A stretch of 64,000 nucleotides of DNA from Symbiodinium microadriaticum (Eukaryota > Sar > Dinophyceae > Suessiales > Symbiodiniaceae), in contig LSRX01000680.1 of the NCBI GenBank assembly GCA_001939145.1, positions 302,927 through 366,926 of the forward strand. Direction: 5' to 3'. Shown here one piece after another: positions 1-12,957 of this stretch. Every line of letters begins with the position of its first letter. Position 1 is the first letter of the stretch. The notes beneath the pieces are model-generated. The model was not told the DNA's origin. It searched no databases and saw only the letters and a program-made list of their open reading frames with translations. Made by a program: the position numbers and the translations under genes.

Positions 1-479
1 TTCCAAAATTTTAGTACCGAGAAAGAAGTGCTACCGATATTAAAATTTCCGAAATAATACTACCGCGAGACAAGCATACAAGAGGCTTTCAAAAGAAAAC
101 GCGCCAAAAGACGGGATTACAAAGGCCAAGGGCACGCACAAGAAAACAGAGACAACCAACACAATATCGTTTACTAGAAAATTAATATTCTTATCCAAAA
201 ACCTAAATAATTTTTATGAAGTTTTTTTTAAGAAATTTTGCTTCAATATTTCGATATTTTAATTATATATATTAATATATTTATTTAGTTATTTATTCTT
301 CGATATTCTATAATAGAATAATCTTGCAAATAGTTTCAAATAGAAATTCTAATTAATGTAATTTCTAATTATTTTTTTTTTATATATACAAGTTTCTTCA
401 AAGTTCTAAAAATAATATCAAATAGAAAATTACCTATATATTATTTAAAATACAAAATACTCCAATACTTATTTTCAAA

Positions 480-515
<36 letters not shown>

Positions 516-850
516 ATCGTATATAATATAGCATATGAATTCATTATAAACAATCATGAAAAGACATTAAATAATCAAAATAATGTATATCTTATTTATT
601 CCTATATTATATATCTATATATCTATATATATATATATATATATTAAAAGAATTAATCAGTCGTTTTTAAAAAGAGTTTAATTACCCCTGTTTATAAATA
701 ATCATATATTAAAGCACGTATAAATATTTAATATACCAACACGAAACGAATAAATAGTCAATAGTTTCAAGCCAACCTATTTTTTAATTTGACCATCTTA
801 TTCTTGAAATTGTCTTTTTAAGATTTTGATTCGAATGAAACTGAATGAAA
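1..850. other. AT-rich block at the window edge
   Basis: This stretch is strongly A+T rich with long A and T runs, unlike the roughly 50 percent GC sequence that starts near 850. It contains (TA)n arrays at 485-510 and about 624-644. No open reading frame or RNA gene is recognisable. It may be an AT-rich intergenic island, an organelle-derived insert, or sequence wrongly joined to the scaffold. The change in composition is seen directly; the origin is not. Confidence 0.7.
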
Positions 851-2154
851 CGTCGAGTGTGTCTTTGCACCTCAAACCTGTACACTACAAGTCCTGCGTT
901 TTGAGAAGGCAATCGTGAGATGCGCACGCTGCGCCATGTGCACCGTGGAAATTCTCATGATAGCCGCATGGTATGTACAAGTGGTGACGGCCAAATCACT
1001 CCTCCTGGAATTATGCAGCAAGCGACGAAACATTGCTGTTTCTCGTTCTCGCTTGCCTGAAGAAGCATAAGATCCACACGAGCAAGCCGGTATGCCCACA
1101 CCCCACGGACTAAATCGCTGCGGCAAAAACAGAATCAAGTCATTGTGAAGCTTCCTGCCACTACACGGTTCGCAGATGCAGTGCCATTGGTCTAAGGGGC
1201 TGGGAATTGGCACCGAGGCTCCCAAAGCTCGCGACCGATCTGCGAAGAATTCATCAACGACCAATAATCAAATTCACGTCCAGATTTACATTGATTTTAG
1301 ATTGATGTGCTGGGGTGCTGGGCGGGCAACTGTTGTGAAAGCTTACCTGCCGTTGGCATTGGTTGCCCAGGTGCCTCACGACTGATGCAAGGATTGTCAA
1401 AGGGTCGGGGCCGAGTCTAACGGGGGCGATGTCGAGCAGTCCAGAATACCCTGCACTGCAACAGAGTGACGAAGGAGGTTCTCGCTTTGACTGCATATAC
1501 GATATTTCCATCACCTTACCGGAGCAGGAGAAACCAATCCCAAAACTCTTATATACGGATGGCAGACACAACTGCAAATCCAAAATTCTACGTACTACCA
1601 ATCTCAACCACTCGGGCATCCTGCAGCATCGAAACTCCAAAACCCTCATACAGCTTCGGGAGCTTTGGAAGTGGCACCATGCAACAGCATAGCTGAATTG
1701 ATCGCTCGAGGCGAACCGTAGGTCAAGCAGGGGCACCAGCCACACAAAAAGACAAAACGCATGTGATGAATGGACCGGTACGGCACTTTAACATTACACT
1801 GGCGCTGCTGACAGCCTGAATGACACTTGCATCCAGGGGATTCCAGATGCCACATTCCGAATGTGCCGCCACTGAGCCTAGCACGAGAATGGAACCGTCC
1901 ACGAGATTGCTCTGACAACAGCAGACATCAGCAGGCATCCTGTATGAGAATTCCTGTTTGTCAATCGTCTTCCGCCACACTTCAAAGCCCGCATGTGTCA
2001 GGATGTGCTACCGACCATGACATGACTGCATGGATCACTCACCTGACGAAATACTGAGAGCTTGTTCTGTCGTTTGGCTTTCTGAGCGATCTGGCATGCT
2101 CCGTTTCTAGCTGTGGTCTGGCTCGCTCAGCTCGAAGACCTATCACACCCCCAC

Positions 2155-2181
2155 GAGAGAGAGAGAGAGAGAGAGAGAGAG
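2155..2181. repeat. (GA)n microsatellite
   Basis: Perfect GA dinucleotide array of about 13 units. The same type recurs at 25891-25921 and, interrupted, at 29530-29620. Confidence 0.95.
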
Positions 2182-2541
2182 CCTGCTCGTCTCGATCTGG
2201 TTGGCATAGTGGGCTATCCAAGATGCCATTGAGACTTTAATGTTCCTGTCGTAGCGACCTATGCTCCAATCATCGGCGTGGACCGAGCCAGAAGTTATTT
2301 GTCTGCTTACTTTTGCTTGTTTGCGAGTTTCGGCAGGTGGCTGTAAACCGACATTACTCGCTCCAGGATCGCACTAGGCCAACCTGAAGCTTCGAGATCC
2401 AAGCGTGACAGCTTTGTTAGCCGGTGCCGGAAGTGGGTCTTCAACCCTCTATTCAATGCCGCGCATGGATATGATGCCTAGGCTTTGCCCAATCCTCAAC
2501 ATCTCTGCTGCTGTCTGAGTAGCATGCTGGCCTTCTGAAGC

Positions 2542-3156
2542 TCAACTGGAGACATCGCTGCCCTGCCAGGACCGGATGTGAGCTGAGGAAGAAACAGTGC
2601 CGCTGCCGGGAGGCTGCTGTGCCTCCAGTGCTTCTAAATGGAAAGAAGCTGCAAAGCCTCGGAACGTGCACACACCGAAGAAGCTTTTGCTGCGACGACT
2701 TCGCGTAAGCTGAGGCTCCTGCCTGGGCGTTCGGGGTCTTCTGCCCCATGCCTGGCATGCGTCCACGTCTGAGTGGGACAAGGAGCCGGTAGCGCGTTTC
2801 ACGGAGGCTCTCGCTCCAGGAATGGAAAACGCAAAGCAAACGAGAGAGCTCTCCAGCAGCCGGTCCCTCCGTTGCTTCCGCACCAAATGTTGCAGATGCC
2901 TTTTTAAGACTCTTTTAAGCTTCTGTCGGCGAGTGTTTTGGGCCCTTTGAGCCCCGAGCCTCAATTGCTGGATGGCTTCCACAGAGGAGGCTACAGCTTC
3001 TGTCGATACTTTGTCCTCGAATGGTGCTTCCACGGTGCAATTGCAGATGCTTAGTCTCTCCCAGTGAAGCCTTGCCATGAGACCACAACGCATATCCGGA
3101 TAATGGCAGCTGGCCGCACAAGCCGCAAGCAAGGAAACTAAGCCGGCACCAGACAT
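2542..3156 (-). CDS. Unidentified ORF, possible coding exon(s)
   Basis: A 204-codon open frame begins with ATG. Its middle part, roughly residues 50-115, is a charged, Arg/Lys/Gln-rich segment that could form a basic helix or coiled coil. I do not recognise a domain. Length alone is weak evidence in GC-rich DNA, and the true protein may use only part of this frame as an exon. It lies on the same strand as all recognised genes of the window, which is the only contextual support. Confidence 0.2.
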   Translation of the reverse strand: MSGAGLVSLLAACAASCHYPDMRCGLMARLHWERLSICNCTVEAPFEDKVSTEAVASSVEAIQQLRLGAQRAQNTRRQKLKRVLKRHLQHLVRKQRRDRLLESSLVCFAFSIPGARASVKRATGSLSHSDVDACQAWGRRPRTPRQEPQLTRSRRSKSFFGVCTFRGFAASFHLEALEAQQPPGSGTVSSSAHIRSWQGSDVSS

Positions 3157-6100
3157 CGCGGTAGTTTCCGGAAGGTCGGCTGATTCCTAACTGGTTCACA
3201 CTGGCATAACATCTGTCCGATGTGCATGGACGCAGACGCTTTTAGCCTATAGAAAAGATCAACCCTTGCGGGGGTAACGCTCGTGGAGTGTCTATCAAGG
3301 TACAGTATCCAGGCTTAATGCGTTCTCGTCTGGCCATGTCAACGGGAACATCCAGCGACAAACAATCTGTAGGAAACTGGCTGCCCAACGATCCCGAATG
3401 CAAAGCCGACACGTACATTTAACAGGTCACACGTTGGCAACATTACGAAGCAGAAAGAGAAAAGCGACAGTCATGTGCGCCAGACACAAAACTGAACAAG
3501 ACACATGCAGTGGAAACGGCATTGCGGGACCCAATAGGTCGGACTTCCCAGCTCCCCTTGCAGGCAAGAACGTTCCTCGTCGAGGCATGCAAGATGGGAT
3601 GAGAATGTCTCGGGCTTCCTTCTTCTGCTACACCATCCGTGGCCACCTTTAATCCTGTTCACATCTCCAATCAGCCTGTCGGAATCACCAAAGCAACCCC
3701 ACCACAGCTCGAGCAAGCTACCTCTACGATCATCTACGTAGCCTCAATGCAAAAACACCATAGGCTTAACAACATCCAGCCTGTCCTGCTAAGCCAAGTT
3801 TTGTAAGTGTAAGTACCCCACCAGCTAGAAGTCACGAAGTAAGCCCGGCTTTTCCAATCTGCATAAAGATGGAACCGGCTAGAATCTGCGGCTAGGACGA
3901 ACGAATTCCCCCAACGGGTCGGCAGTAGGAAAGTCTCGATGTGGTGGCCCTCCGCTGACACAGCCAGGCTTGCCAAAGAAACGGTCACTGCTACCAAATC
4001 CCGTGATACCATGAACCGCAGATCGAACAGGTGGCGACCAAGGCAGACAGCATGGGCAATCTAGAGATGTCGATCACGTTATCCCTTGGACCACACCGCA
4101 GAAGGCTCGATAAGGGAGCTGCCACCAATGGTCGCTCTCCGACGAGCCTACTGCAAAGCCGAAAATCTGAGAAGTGAATTCTTCAAACACACCCTAACTT
4201 GTTGCAGTTGCTGTCCCACTCTAAAACAGACTGCAAGCCACTGGAGACTACCTCAAGCATGCTGATGGTATCGTCAATAGACACGGCACTTGCCCATGTC
4301 TGAGACACTCCGTTTGTGTGAACTGGTCCCAGGCTCGTGCAGGACCCCGATCACACTGAGCAGTTGAGAGTCATCCGTGCCGAACAGGTGGGAGGAAATC
4401 AAGTCCGATATTATCTTGTTGACTGAATGCAGCCGCGATGAGCATATCCTGTGCTATTTCTTCCCGTCAGCTCAGCTTGCAGCCGAATGGTGACAGTTCT
4501 CGTTCAGGCACCAACACCACCTTCTGACATTCGATTGGCAGAATGTGGTGCGACTAACGATGCTGTCAACCATTTGCTTTGCCAACAGCTCCCTTGGAGG
4601 ATGGTGCTTGGTGCAGAGCTGTCATGCAGTGGCCGCCCGATGCTATCTGTCGCGGTCTGGGCTAAAAGCTGTCGCAGCGAGATTGCACCACTTAGGGATC
4701 CCAAGGAGCACCTAAACAAAGACCACAAGGGATATCCCATCATCCCCTCGTTTAGCCAGCAAAACGGGCAATCGGATATCCCATCCAAAAGTTTGTTTGG
4801 GTGCTGTTTTAGCTCCTGTGGAGTGGTCCTCACGCAGGCGGCAGATGCGGCAGGTCTCGCGGACAGTGGACCGCGGCAGCGTCTTATTATCGGTGGCAAT
4901 GACATCAGAATGAAATAAAGCCTCCCGTGCCCTCATCATTGCACACACTGACATAACATGGACTTATCAAGACCTCTCAGATCGACTTCGTGTTTGCAAA
5001 GCATCCTCTGCAATGGTACAGCGCATAGGAGATCAAACACCCTGACAAAATAGTGTTTGAGTGGCATCTCCCCGAGTGTAGATCGGCGAGTTCACCACAA
5101 GGAGTAACTTTGCAATGCTGGCTTTCGAGCCTTCGTCCATCTAGGACAGTCGTGCGCGACGGACCATGCGCAGTGAAAGGCGCCGCAAAGACCCTGTGTC
5201 AGGTAGCCCTTATCGCTGCACAAACTAAATCTCACTCTAAACAGTTCTGGCAGAGCCCTTGGCAACGCAGTCCTGTTGCTCGTCACGTTTACAAGACCAA
5301 CGTATTCCTGAGCACTGCACTTCTAAATGGTTGTTTCTGGATAACTCTGGGCTCTGCAAGCGATAGCAGCATCATTGTGTGGACATAGCCTTGGCCAGTC
5401 GCAGCGTGCTTTTAGGGTTTGGCAGCGAGTGGAAGATGATCGCCGCGTTGAGCATGCCCGCGATTTGCTTTGGGGGATAACCTGAGGCAGAAGTCATCCA
5501 AGTACATGAAAGCGCCAGGATCCGAAGACAAGAAGAAATTGCCAACTCCTAAATCGCACGACCTGCTTGGAAACAGCAAGGAAATGATCATGCCTGCCGA
5601 AATTGAAAGTGTCTCCAAGCCGCCAGAAACCCAATGCTGCAGCGACTCCCACTCTCCTGCCTGCGAGGTCATCAACAGAATGCGAAGATGAGAAAAGTTG
5701 AACTTTGCTCGAACGATCTGAAAGTGAAGCTCAAGCAGTGAAGCTGTAACGGCCCGGGATCCATCACCGAATGATGTGTCTCAAAAGTTGCTGACACGTA
5801 AGCAGCCTACTGATTCACACACAAGTAGAAATCATGGAAACAAGTGGCAGACCTGTTTCTCGGAGTGTGGCTATGCATGTTCACAAGACCAACATTTACA
5901 GTCGCATGCAACATTGAGTGGCTCGATTCCCTGATGGTTTTTCGTGGGGGCATGACGAAGGCCCAACAGTGCGACTTTTTTCACTCCAGCCCTGCTTCGT
6001 GTCGGAATTTTTACCGGTGTGCATGCATTTTGCGACAGGCTGTTTTCATAATGGCGAGTCAAGTGGTCTCGGTCCATAACCCCACAGCTCCTCGCTGTGT

Positions 6101-7305
6101 CCTCCCCCTCTCTCTACGAGGAACGATGGTCCACCCAAACCTCCGCCCTTAAAAAAAAAACAGTTGAAGGTGTGTGGCCCCGACGGCTCGTCTGTACGAG
6201 CTGCTGTGCCCTGTCTGGAAGGCATAGCATCGGTTGCTTAGCAACCGCTTTAGCACTCATCTGCCCGCCTGCAAGTACGTCACTTGCGTTTCGCTCTTGA
6301 AAGTGAGAATATCGTCCTCGGCTGATGAATCTACAAAGGCAAAGCAAACGACGGTCAAGCAGGAGCAGTTCCGTCATTGACGCAAACCAAGCAGCAAGCA
6401 GCTCCAAGAAAACTCCCCAGGTTTCTTCGGGTCGTTTGCCCCAATGCCGGCGGTGCTTCGCCAGCCCGAACCTCATGACAGCGCAGGGTTCGGGGACCGG
6501 GACGTCATTGCTAATCCACCGTATCGGTGGTACTCTTACCCGCCCGGGTGGATCAGCGACTCGAACGGCTAGGCAGGATTCTGGCTTAACTTTGCCAGCC
6601 GATCAATCGAGGCAAAACTCAGAGTTCTATTGGGAAGCTGGGCTCCTGGCACAGCCAACAAGATCATCAAAAGATCTTCCTCCGCAAAATTCTTCACCTC
6701 AGGCACCGGAACGTGGCCAAACAAGCTCCACGATCGGCGTTTTAATCAAAGCGAGATGCCTTGTTCCGGGGACCGTTCGGCTGTTTCTTCTCGGAGGCGA
6801 CATGGAAGGACCTACAAGCCCATTTGCTTGGTGGCCGGGGCTGTCTTGCGCAAATGTCTCACTGACAAAGAGTCGTTTGACATCTGCCGAATCGTGAGCA
6901 GCTTGCTCGGGCTCTCCTATAGCTCTTGCCAGCTCTTGTTGTGTCGCTCTCATGCCTATTCCTGCAGTCTTTATCGTGCTAGCATCAAACATGCGAAATT
7001 CAGTCGCCCCACTCCCGGTGGTGCTGGACCATGAAGCAAGAATTCACTACTTCAAAAACTGCCAACAGACTTACACTCAGAATTCTGGACCGCTTCGACG
7101 CTGCTGATAAGGGAGCCGGTTGCGAGGCCGTACCAAGCTTCCGCCGCTTAGACATCGTCGCCGTAATAGAGGTATACTGACCACTGAACTGTTACAGACT
7201 GCTCAGGGTGAGGCCATATTGGGGAAGCTCGCAGCGACAGCCAAACGGAAGCGGCCCAGGGCACTCTTGCGATTCGAAAAAGACCGAGATCGGGGTTTTT
7301 CTACT

Positions 7306-9565
7306 TCAGAAGCACCAGCTGCGCAAGGGCCGCAAGGGCCTGAGGCCGGTCTTGATGTTCTCCATTTCGCCAAGTTTTGTCAATGGGATTCCTGGGAGAT
7401 CAGGCCGAACTGCATGGAAATCATCCATGACAGAGAGGTGCATCAACACTCCTAGCTGCAGACTTGCGGCCCACTTCTTGGTAATTGGAGTCGTCTGCCT
7501 CACCTCGGCATAGAGCAGGCAGCGCTTTCATGGCCACACCACTCGTGGCGATCCATCGGCAATGGGCAATGGGCAGTCTCGTGGTGATGTTCGGCCTGTG
7601 TGTAAGTATCGTCAGCAGGCAAAGCAATAGAAGGATGTTGTCAAGTCTTGGCCTCAATTTGCAGGCAAGGCCACACCTGTTTGGCGTGGCAGCTTCGTCA
7701 TTCGACTGCTCCTGTTGCTCACGTGGTGGATAGGCCTGCAGGTCAGCAGCAGGTCGCAAGCTGCCCACGCCCCCAAGCATGGCATGATGCTCGCTTGCTA
7801 CTTATCGTTGACATAATGCTTTCAATGCCTATGTTACGAAAAACCCTCCACGCTGACGGGCAAAGCAAGGAAGGCACAGGCAATGCCGCTAGCAATCCCC
7901 AACCAGCAAAAACACATCGGGAAACCCCAGCATGGTAGTCCATATCCCGATTGCCTTCTCGCAGATTCTTTTCTTGGTGAGGCCACTGGAAGAAAGAGTG
8001 GTCATAAAACCTGAGTGGCGTTGCTGGACTCTGGCATGCATGAAAAGAGCCCTCGCGACCTGCATGGCCCCCTGTCGCTTGTTCATACAGGGCATCACGG
8101 CGCTTGTGCACCCTGACAGAGACCTCCGACATGAGGCGTTTCGCGCGCTCCGGCTGCCCGCATTGAACAAGAGCTCCCTCGCATGGAGCTTCCGAAGAAG
8201 CACCGGGAACCGGCAGCAACGAACGGCAGTTCAACTTGTCAACACATATCGCAACCAGGAGCAGGAGGGGTACATTCTGCTGGGCGGGCAGCGACCTCTG
8301 GCAGGCGGGTGTTGGACTCGAAGACACAGTGAGCTTGGGTTGCCGACGTCTCTAGCAGTCTGAAGCCCCTCTCGACCAGGACCCAAGCAATCAAAATTCA
8401 GCCCGACCGGTGTTCGACAAGCCGCTGCGAAGTATCACCAGGAGAGGGGTTTCGAGAAGTAGCCCGAGGGTGTTCAATCCTGAGCTTTGCCGATCACAGT
8501 GGACCAAAGGAACTCTTCAAGCAACAGACCACAATCCACAACATCAACTCCTGAACGCTAATTACAGCTGTTGGCCAAATCCTGCATTTCCATCCAAACT
8601 TGGCAGTTGGTGTTCCACAGGATTGCACGGGACTCGCAGTGTCGATAGATTGTAATACGGCGCTGTCACGTGACTGTCAAGCTACTGTTAGCTTCGCCGA
8701 TCCTTGCACATGCATCTACCACGTTAGCACATCCAGCATAGTTTTGCACCCAGGTGCCGATCTCGATTGCAAGATTCGCGAGCATTGTAAATATTTCGAA
8801 CCTGGGGACCCCCTTTTCTCACATGCCACCTAAGGCTAGGGGCGGCTAAGGTTTGCTTCATGCATCCGCCGAGCACTGAGATGTGGTGTGGCGACGTGCA
8901 TCCCGAGCCTTCTCGTTCCCGGCAGACTGCGAAATCACGACGCACTCCCTCGGATCGCTTTGATCGCGGCTGACAGATGTATACCTAGGGCTCTCCCGGC
9001 CTGGCAGAGTTGTCCTCTTGAGCTCCAGCGCCACCTCGTGCCCTTTCTGAACAGCTCGAGCCGAAAGCCTATAGAGAGGGCTGATGCAGGCACGCTCCAT
9101 CACGTTCCTACGTCCCATCGGATCGAAGGCATGCTGGAGTCGTGTCCCATTCTTTTGGAGAACCTCAATGATGATTGCCTTTTCTATCGGGAATAAGTCC
9201 GACACCTGAACATGGCCTCAAGTCGCCTGCGATACTGCACGTAGCGTGCAGTGGATGAATTCCAGCCTCTGATCAACGTCTTCTGCTCCAGATACAGCCT
9301 GGTCGCTCCGGGCGTGGAAGGGCCAATCAGCAGGTCCAGCAATTTTTCCCATGGAGATTGCATTTGGTGCAGCTGGCAAGCCAGGGTCAAGAAGCGCTGT
9401 GCACAGGGGAAAGCCGTCAGCTGCATCAAGCTGTGCAACAGGTGTTCGGCGAACACGAGCATGAACAGAGGACATCACTCGGAGGAGCTGGGAGCGTCTG
9501 GCACATTATGTGTGATCAGAGGCCAGCTCGGGGAACTCTCTCGGTGTGTTCAGCTGAAACTGTGA
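7306..9565 (-). CDS. Possible exons of an unidentified gene
   Basis: Several minus-strand open pieces read like protein rather than random translation: about 7306-7503 (with the string LGVLMHLSVMDDFHAVRPDL), about 8040-8210, about 9030-9205 (LFPIEKAIIIEVLQKNGT) and about 9200-9462 (HLLHSLMQLTAFPCAQRFL). They have balanced composition and hydrophobic periodicity, and lie on the strand used by all recognised genes. I cannot join them with confidence or assign a family. Their order would make the 9.4-kb piece the most N-terminal. Transcript mapping would decide whether they form one gene. Confidence 0.25.
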
Positions 9566-10184
9566 TCTTGAAGCGCACTGCTAGTCAGCTTCGTTGCCGA
9601 TTCAATGACAAACGCAGACAACCGATCTGACCCACCCGGATCATTCCCCAATGATCAAAATCATGCACGAAGCAAAAGCTTGGATCTCACTCATCGGTCA
9701 TCGCCAACCTCATGCGCGAGCCAAGCAAAGTGCTCGTCGTTTGGCTGCCCCGACACTTGGTCAGTGAGGGCCAGCCCTGCAAAACGGAATTCAATTCTGA
9801 GCCTCGGACAAGATTGTTACCTTGCAAGGGTACACCTCTAGCTTGTACTCCCTGCTGATCTTGTTAGCAGCCCCGATTCCACCCACGGCTCATCTATGAT
9901 TCAACACGACTCAGCCGTAATACACCTTTGACAAATGGAGGCAACCAGCTGACGAGTGTGATTCGGCTACAGTCCGGATGCATCATGCCACTTATCTCTG
10001 GCAGGTGCCTTTCTTACAGCATCTTTCGGCTTGTTTATGGCCCTTCGATGCTCAACATTGCAGGCGTTGGGACGTAGTTTGTTAAGACTTTTTGGATTCG
10101 TCAGCTGGCCTTATGCTCTAAGACACTAAGAGCCAGGAGCGTCTGCATTCACAGACTGCACCTGTCTCTCAGGAAACTTCGCCT
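9566..10184. other. Intergenic stretch
   Basis: About 620 bp between the unidentified pieces and the stop codon of the channel gene. No gene, repeat or RNA is visible; it should include the channel gene's 3' untranslated region. Confidence 0.5.
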
Positions 10185-12957
10185 TCAACGCACGGGTTCA
10201 CCAGGGAGGCTCAGCGAGCTCCAGGACTCCGATCCTGTTCGCTCCACCTCCCTCACTCGGCTCCCCGCCTGCGCCTTTTCCTCTGCCTTCACACGCTCCA
10301 CCTCGGCCTGGATCAAGTCCAGCTGTCGCCTCCTCGCCTCAGCCAGAATGCCGCGGTAGACCGCGATGCAAACACAGTAGCGGCGAACGATGCGGAAGAG
10401 CTCTGGGCAGGTGAAGCGCCTCCTTTGGATGATTTGCATGAAATCCTCCCGAGTCAAACTAAAGAGCTCCAGATACGTCAAGGCATAGCAGGCCACGGGT
10501 CGGATCAAGGAAGTGTCTGACAAGACGAAGTCCTCCCCCCACACCACTCCCAACGACCTCACGCGGCTGTTCAGCGCCACGAGGCCTTTGGACAAAATGT
10601 ACAAAACCTGCACATTGTGGAAGGTCTCCTGCTGGGCGAAGGCGCAAACGTTCAGGGCCCTTGCCACATCCGCCACACAAGCCTCATAGGGTGCGGTGTA
10701 TACTCCAAGCTTGTTCTGATCCTTGATGTAGCCCAGAAAACTCTTGAAGAAGCTCACTTTCTCTAGCCATAGAAGGTTTGTCATCACCGATACCTCGGCC
10801 TGAAGCTGCGGGCTCATACGCTTCAACAAGGCTTGCCGTGACACGTGCATTGACTGGTACTTGTTCTGCAGGAAGTAGCGTCGGACGCGTATCTGGAGTT
10901 CATAAGGGACCCTCTGATCATCCATCATACGGTTCCTCACATCGCACGAGACAACCAACGACCCAGATTTATCGCGTCGAGCTTATCTGTTTACACAGCT
11001 GTGACTAACTTGGAGTACACTGGACTCACATTGACTTATCATCTAGTTGGAGAAGGCTAAGCCGGGACTCAAATGGTGCATCGTTTTGCGAAACTCCTGG
11101 CTCTCTGCGGTCATGTCTGCAGTGATGGCGCCAACTTCTCCAATCACGTAGGCCCATGAAAGACCGGCTGCTAAAACCAGCCCCGAACACATCATGCGCT
11201 CGACGATGTTTTTGGGGCTAATATCGCCGTACCCCACGGAGGTAACTGTGTATGCGCAAAAATAGAAAGATGCAACATAAACACGGTATGGCGAATCCGT
11301 GGTTACCACACCGAAATGAAGATCCGCTTCTGCGATATCATCAATCCAACGCGGGTAGCCCTCGTCGATGACCGAGAGTGTCACCGCCCAAGCACATGCC
11401 AGCCAGTGGCACGTCAAACCCAAAACCAAGATGAACCGGCAGAGCGCGACTTTCTGATAAGGAATGGACAGCGGAGCCTCCAGGTCCTGCAAAATTTTGG
11501 ATGCCTTCATGAGGCGCATAAGCTTGATGAGGCGAAGAGCCCGGATCACCTTGATGCCGACTAGGTCCTTCAAACTGTTCATCTGCAGAAACATGGCCAG
11601 GAAGTCCCAGGGAATAACCGTGATGAAATCCACCTGGGGATGGTGGAGCTCAGTGCAGCCTACAAGTACCTGTCCTTCTGTGTGTCCTAGACCTAGTCTC
11701 GGCTTCAACACCTCCCAACCCTCAAAGAAACTACTGTAGGACCACTTGTTTGGGCCCGCACCATGAACCAAGTTTTCAGGTAGTGCTTGCATATGTGGGA
11801 GAGACGCACTTCCCAGACCACGCCGTAGGGAGTTGATGTGGAGTAAGCGGTGAAGAACTGCATGATCAGGTCGACCTAAGTCAGCTGGAACTCAGTTCTG
11901 AGTTGAGGCACTTTGCAACAGGGACAGCTTCACAGGAACATCACGTACGGCCGAGCGGCCAAGAAGATGAAGTCCACCAGGAAGCCGACGACGAAGACAG
12001 CGTCCACCCCAGGCTCCAGTAGTGATACTTGAACTGGGGTCACGAACGCAACAAAGAGCAGGGCGAAGCTCATCACAAATTGCCAGGTGCTGGCCAGCCA
12101 GCTTCGGTCAGGGTTGATGACGTACCTCGAAGCTCGTAATGAGCCCCAAAACCGGAGTGGGGAGACAGAAGGAAATGGAACTTTAAACCCGAGGCGAGGC
12201 ACCACGGTTTTTGCACAGTATACACACCTGTCTTGTGCGCCCTCAGGACCGTGAATTGGATGCCGTCGTCAATCACCTGTTCAGTCAGTTTTCTGCAGGC
12301 TTTCATCATTCCATTATCATCAGCACCAACCATCACGATCACACATCATCGCATCATGAATCCCCATCCATCTCTCGCCACCCAGAATAAGCACCCCTAT
12401 CTCGGGCCTTCGACTGTTTGGAGCCAGCTCGAGTTTTCCAAGTCTTAGCAGTTTGCAAAGCACCGCTGTCACGGCCAATGCCAATGCCGCGTAGACCGGA
12501 CTCCCCAGACCCCCGAGCTTTCCAGGAGTCCTCTGGCGTAAAGTCTTCGAGCCGATCTGCTTCCAGGTTCAGGTCCTGGGTCTCGCTTTCGCTCTTGATC
12601 CAAATAGCGGGTACATCCTGTTGCGGCGTCGTGGGCCTCGTTGAAGGCCTTGCTGGCCTCTGTCCTTGCTTGCTCACTCCCTTCAGCGTGGTCGTGCTGT
12701 TAATCACCATCTCCCAAGATTTCTCGGCCTTGGTGGGCGATCTCGTGGGTGATCGCCGCATGCCTGTCTGGAAGACGTGCGAACTAGCATTCGCCAAGGA
12801 ATCTTCCAATTGCCGATTCATGCGGCGGAGGTCGTCCATAAGCGCGAACTGGCCTCAGGACACAAGGGATGGGCTCAGCATGGTGGAAATTTGGGGACAA
12901 GCCCTGGCCTTCCAGCTCCTGGCTTAGGTCTGCCAGCAGGCTCCGCCATCGTTCCAT
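10185..12957 (-). CDS. Voltage-gated K+ channel, EAG/HCN-like, with CNBD-like tail
   Basis: Six-transmembrane potassium channel of the plasma or an internal membrane. Exons: 12909-12957 (ATG at 12957), about 12400-12853, about 11978-12180, 11762-11875, 11071-11633 and 10185-10935. The N-terminus has a short coiled-coil-like stretch then a Ser/Pro-rich tail. S1-S2 follow (RYVINPDRSW start). The S2-S3 link has QFFTAY and HYLKTWF, a pattern shared with HCN/EAG channels. S4 carries regularly spaced Arg/Lys (VIRALRLIKLMRLMK). The pore filter is TSVGYGD, diagnostic of K+ selectivity. After S6 come a C-linker (TAESQEFRKTM, then MMDDQRVPYELQ) and a CNBD-like barrel with GEDF. Introns use GC (12854-12908), GT (11876-11977; 11634-11761) and GA (10936-11070) donors. 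The junction between 12400 and 12180 is unresolved. The canonical Arg-Thr/Ser-Ala phosphate-binding signature is not clear, so ligand binding is uncertain. Confidence 0.85.

Larger units (their letters stand above)
851..7300. other. Stretch without an identified gene
   Basis: Mixed-composition DNA with many short overlapping open frames on both strands, none with a motif I recognise. It includes a GA microsatellite at 2155-2181. The only frame that looks somewhat protein-like is the minus-strand ORF at 2542-3156. Because exons of nearby genes can be as short as 30 bp, undetected exons are possible. Confidence 0.5.

Noticed and set aside
12073..12342. 89-codon minus ORF as a channel exon between the N-terminal exon and S1
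   Set aside because: It runs through a CATCATC-rich low-complexity stretch and does not resemble the region before S1. It is most likely intronic, though the exact junction stays open.
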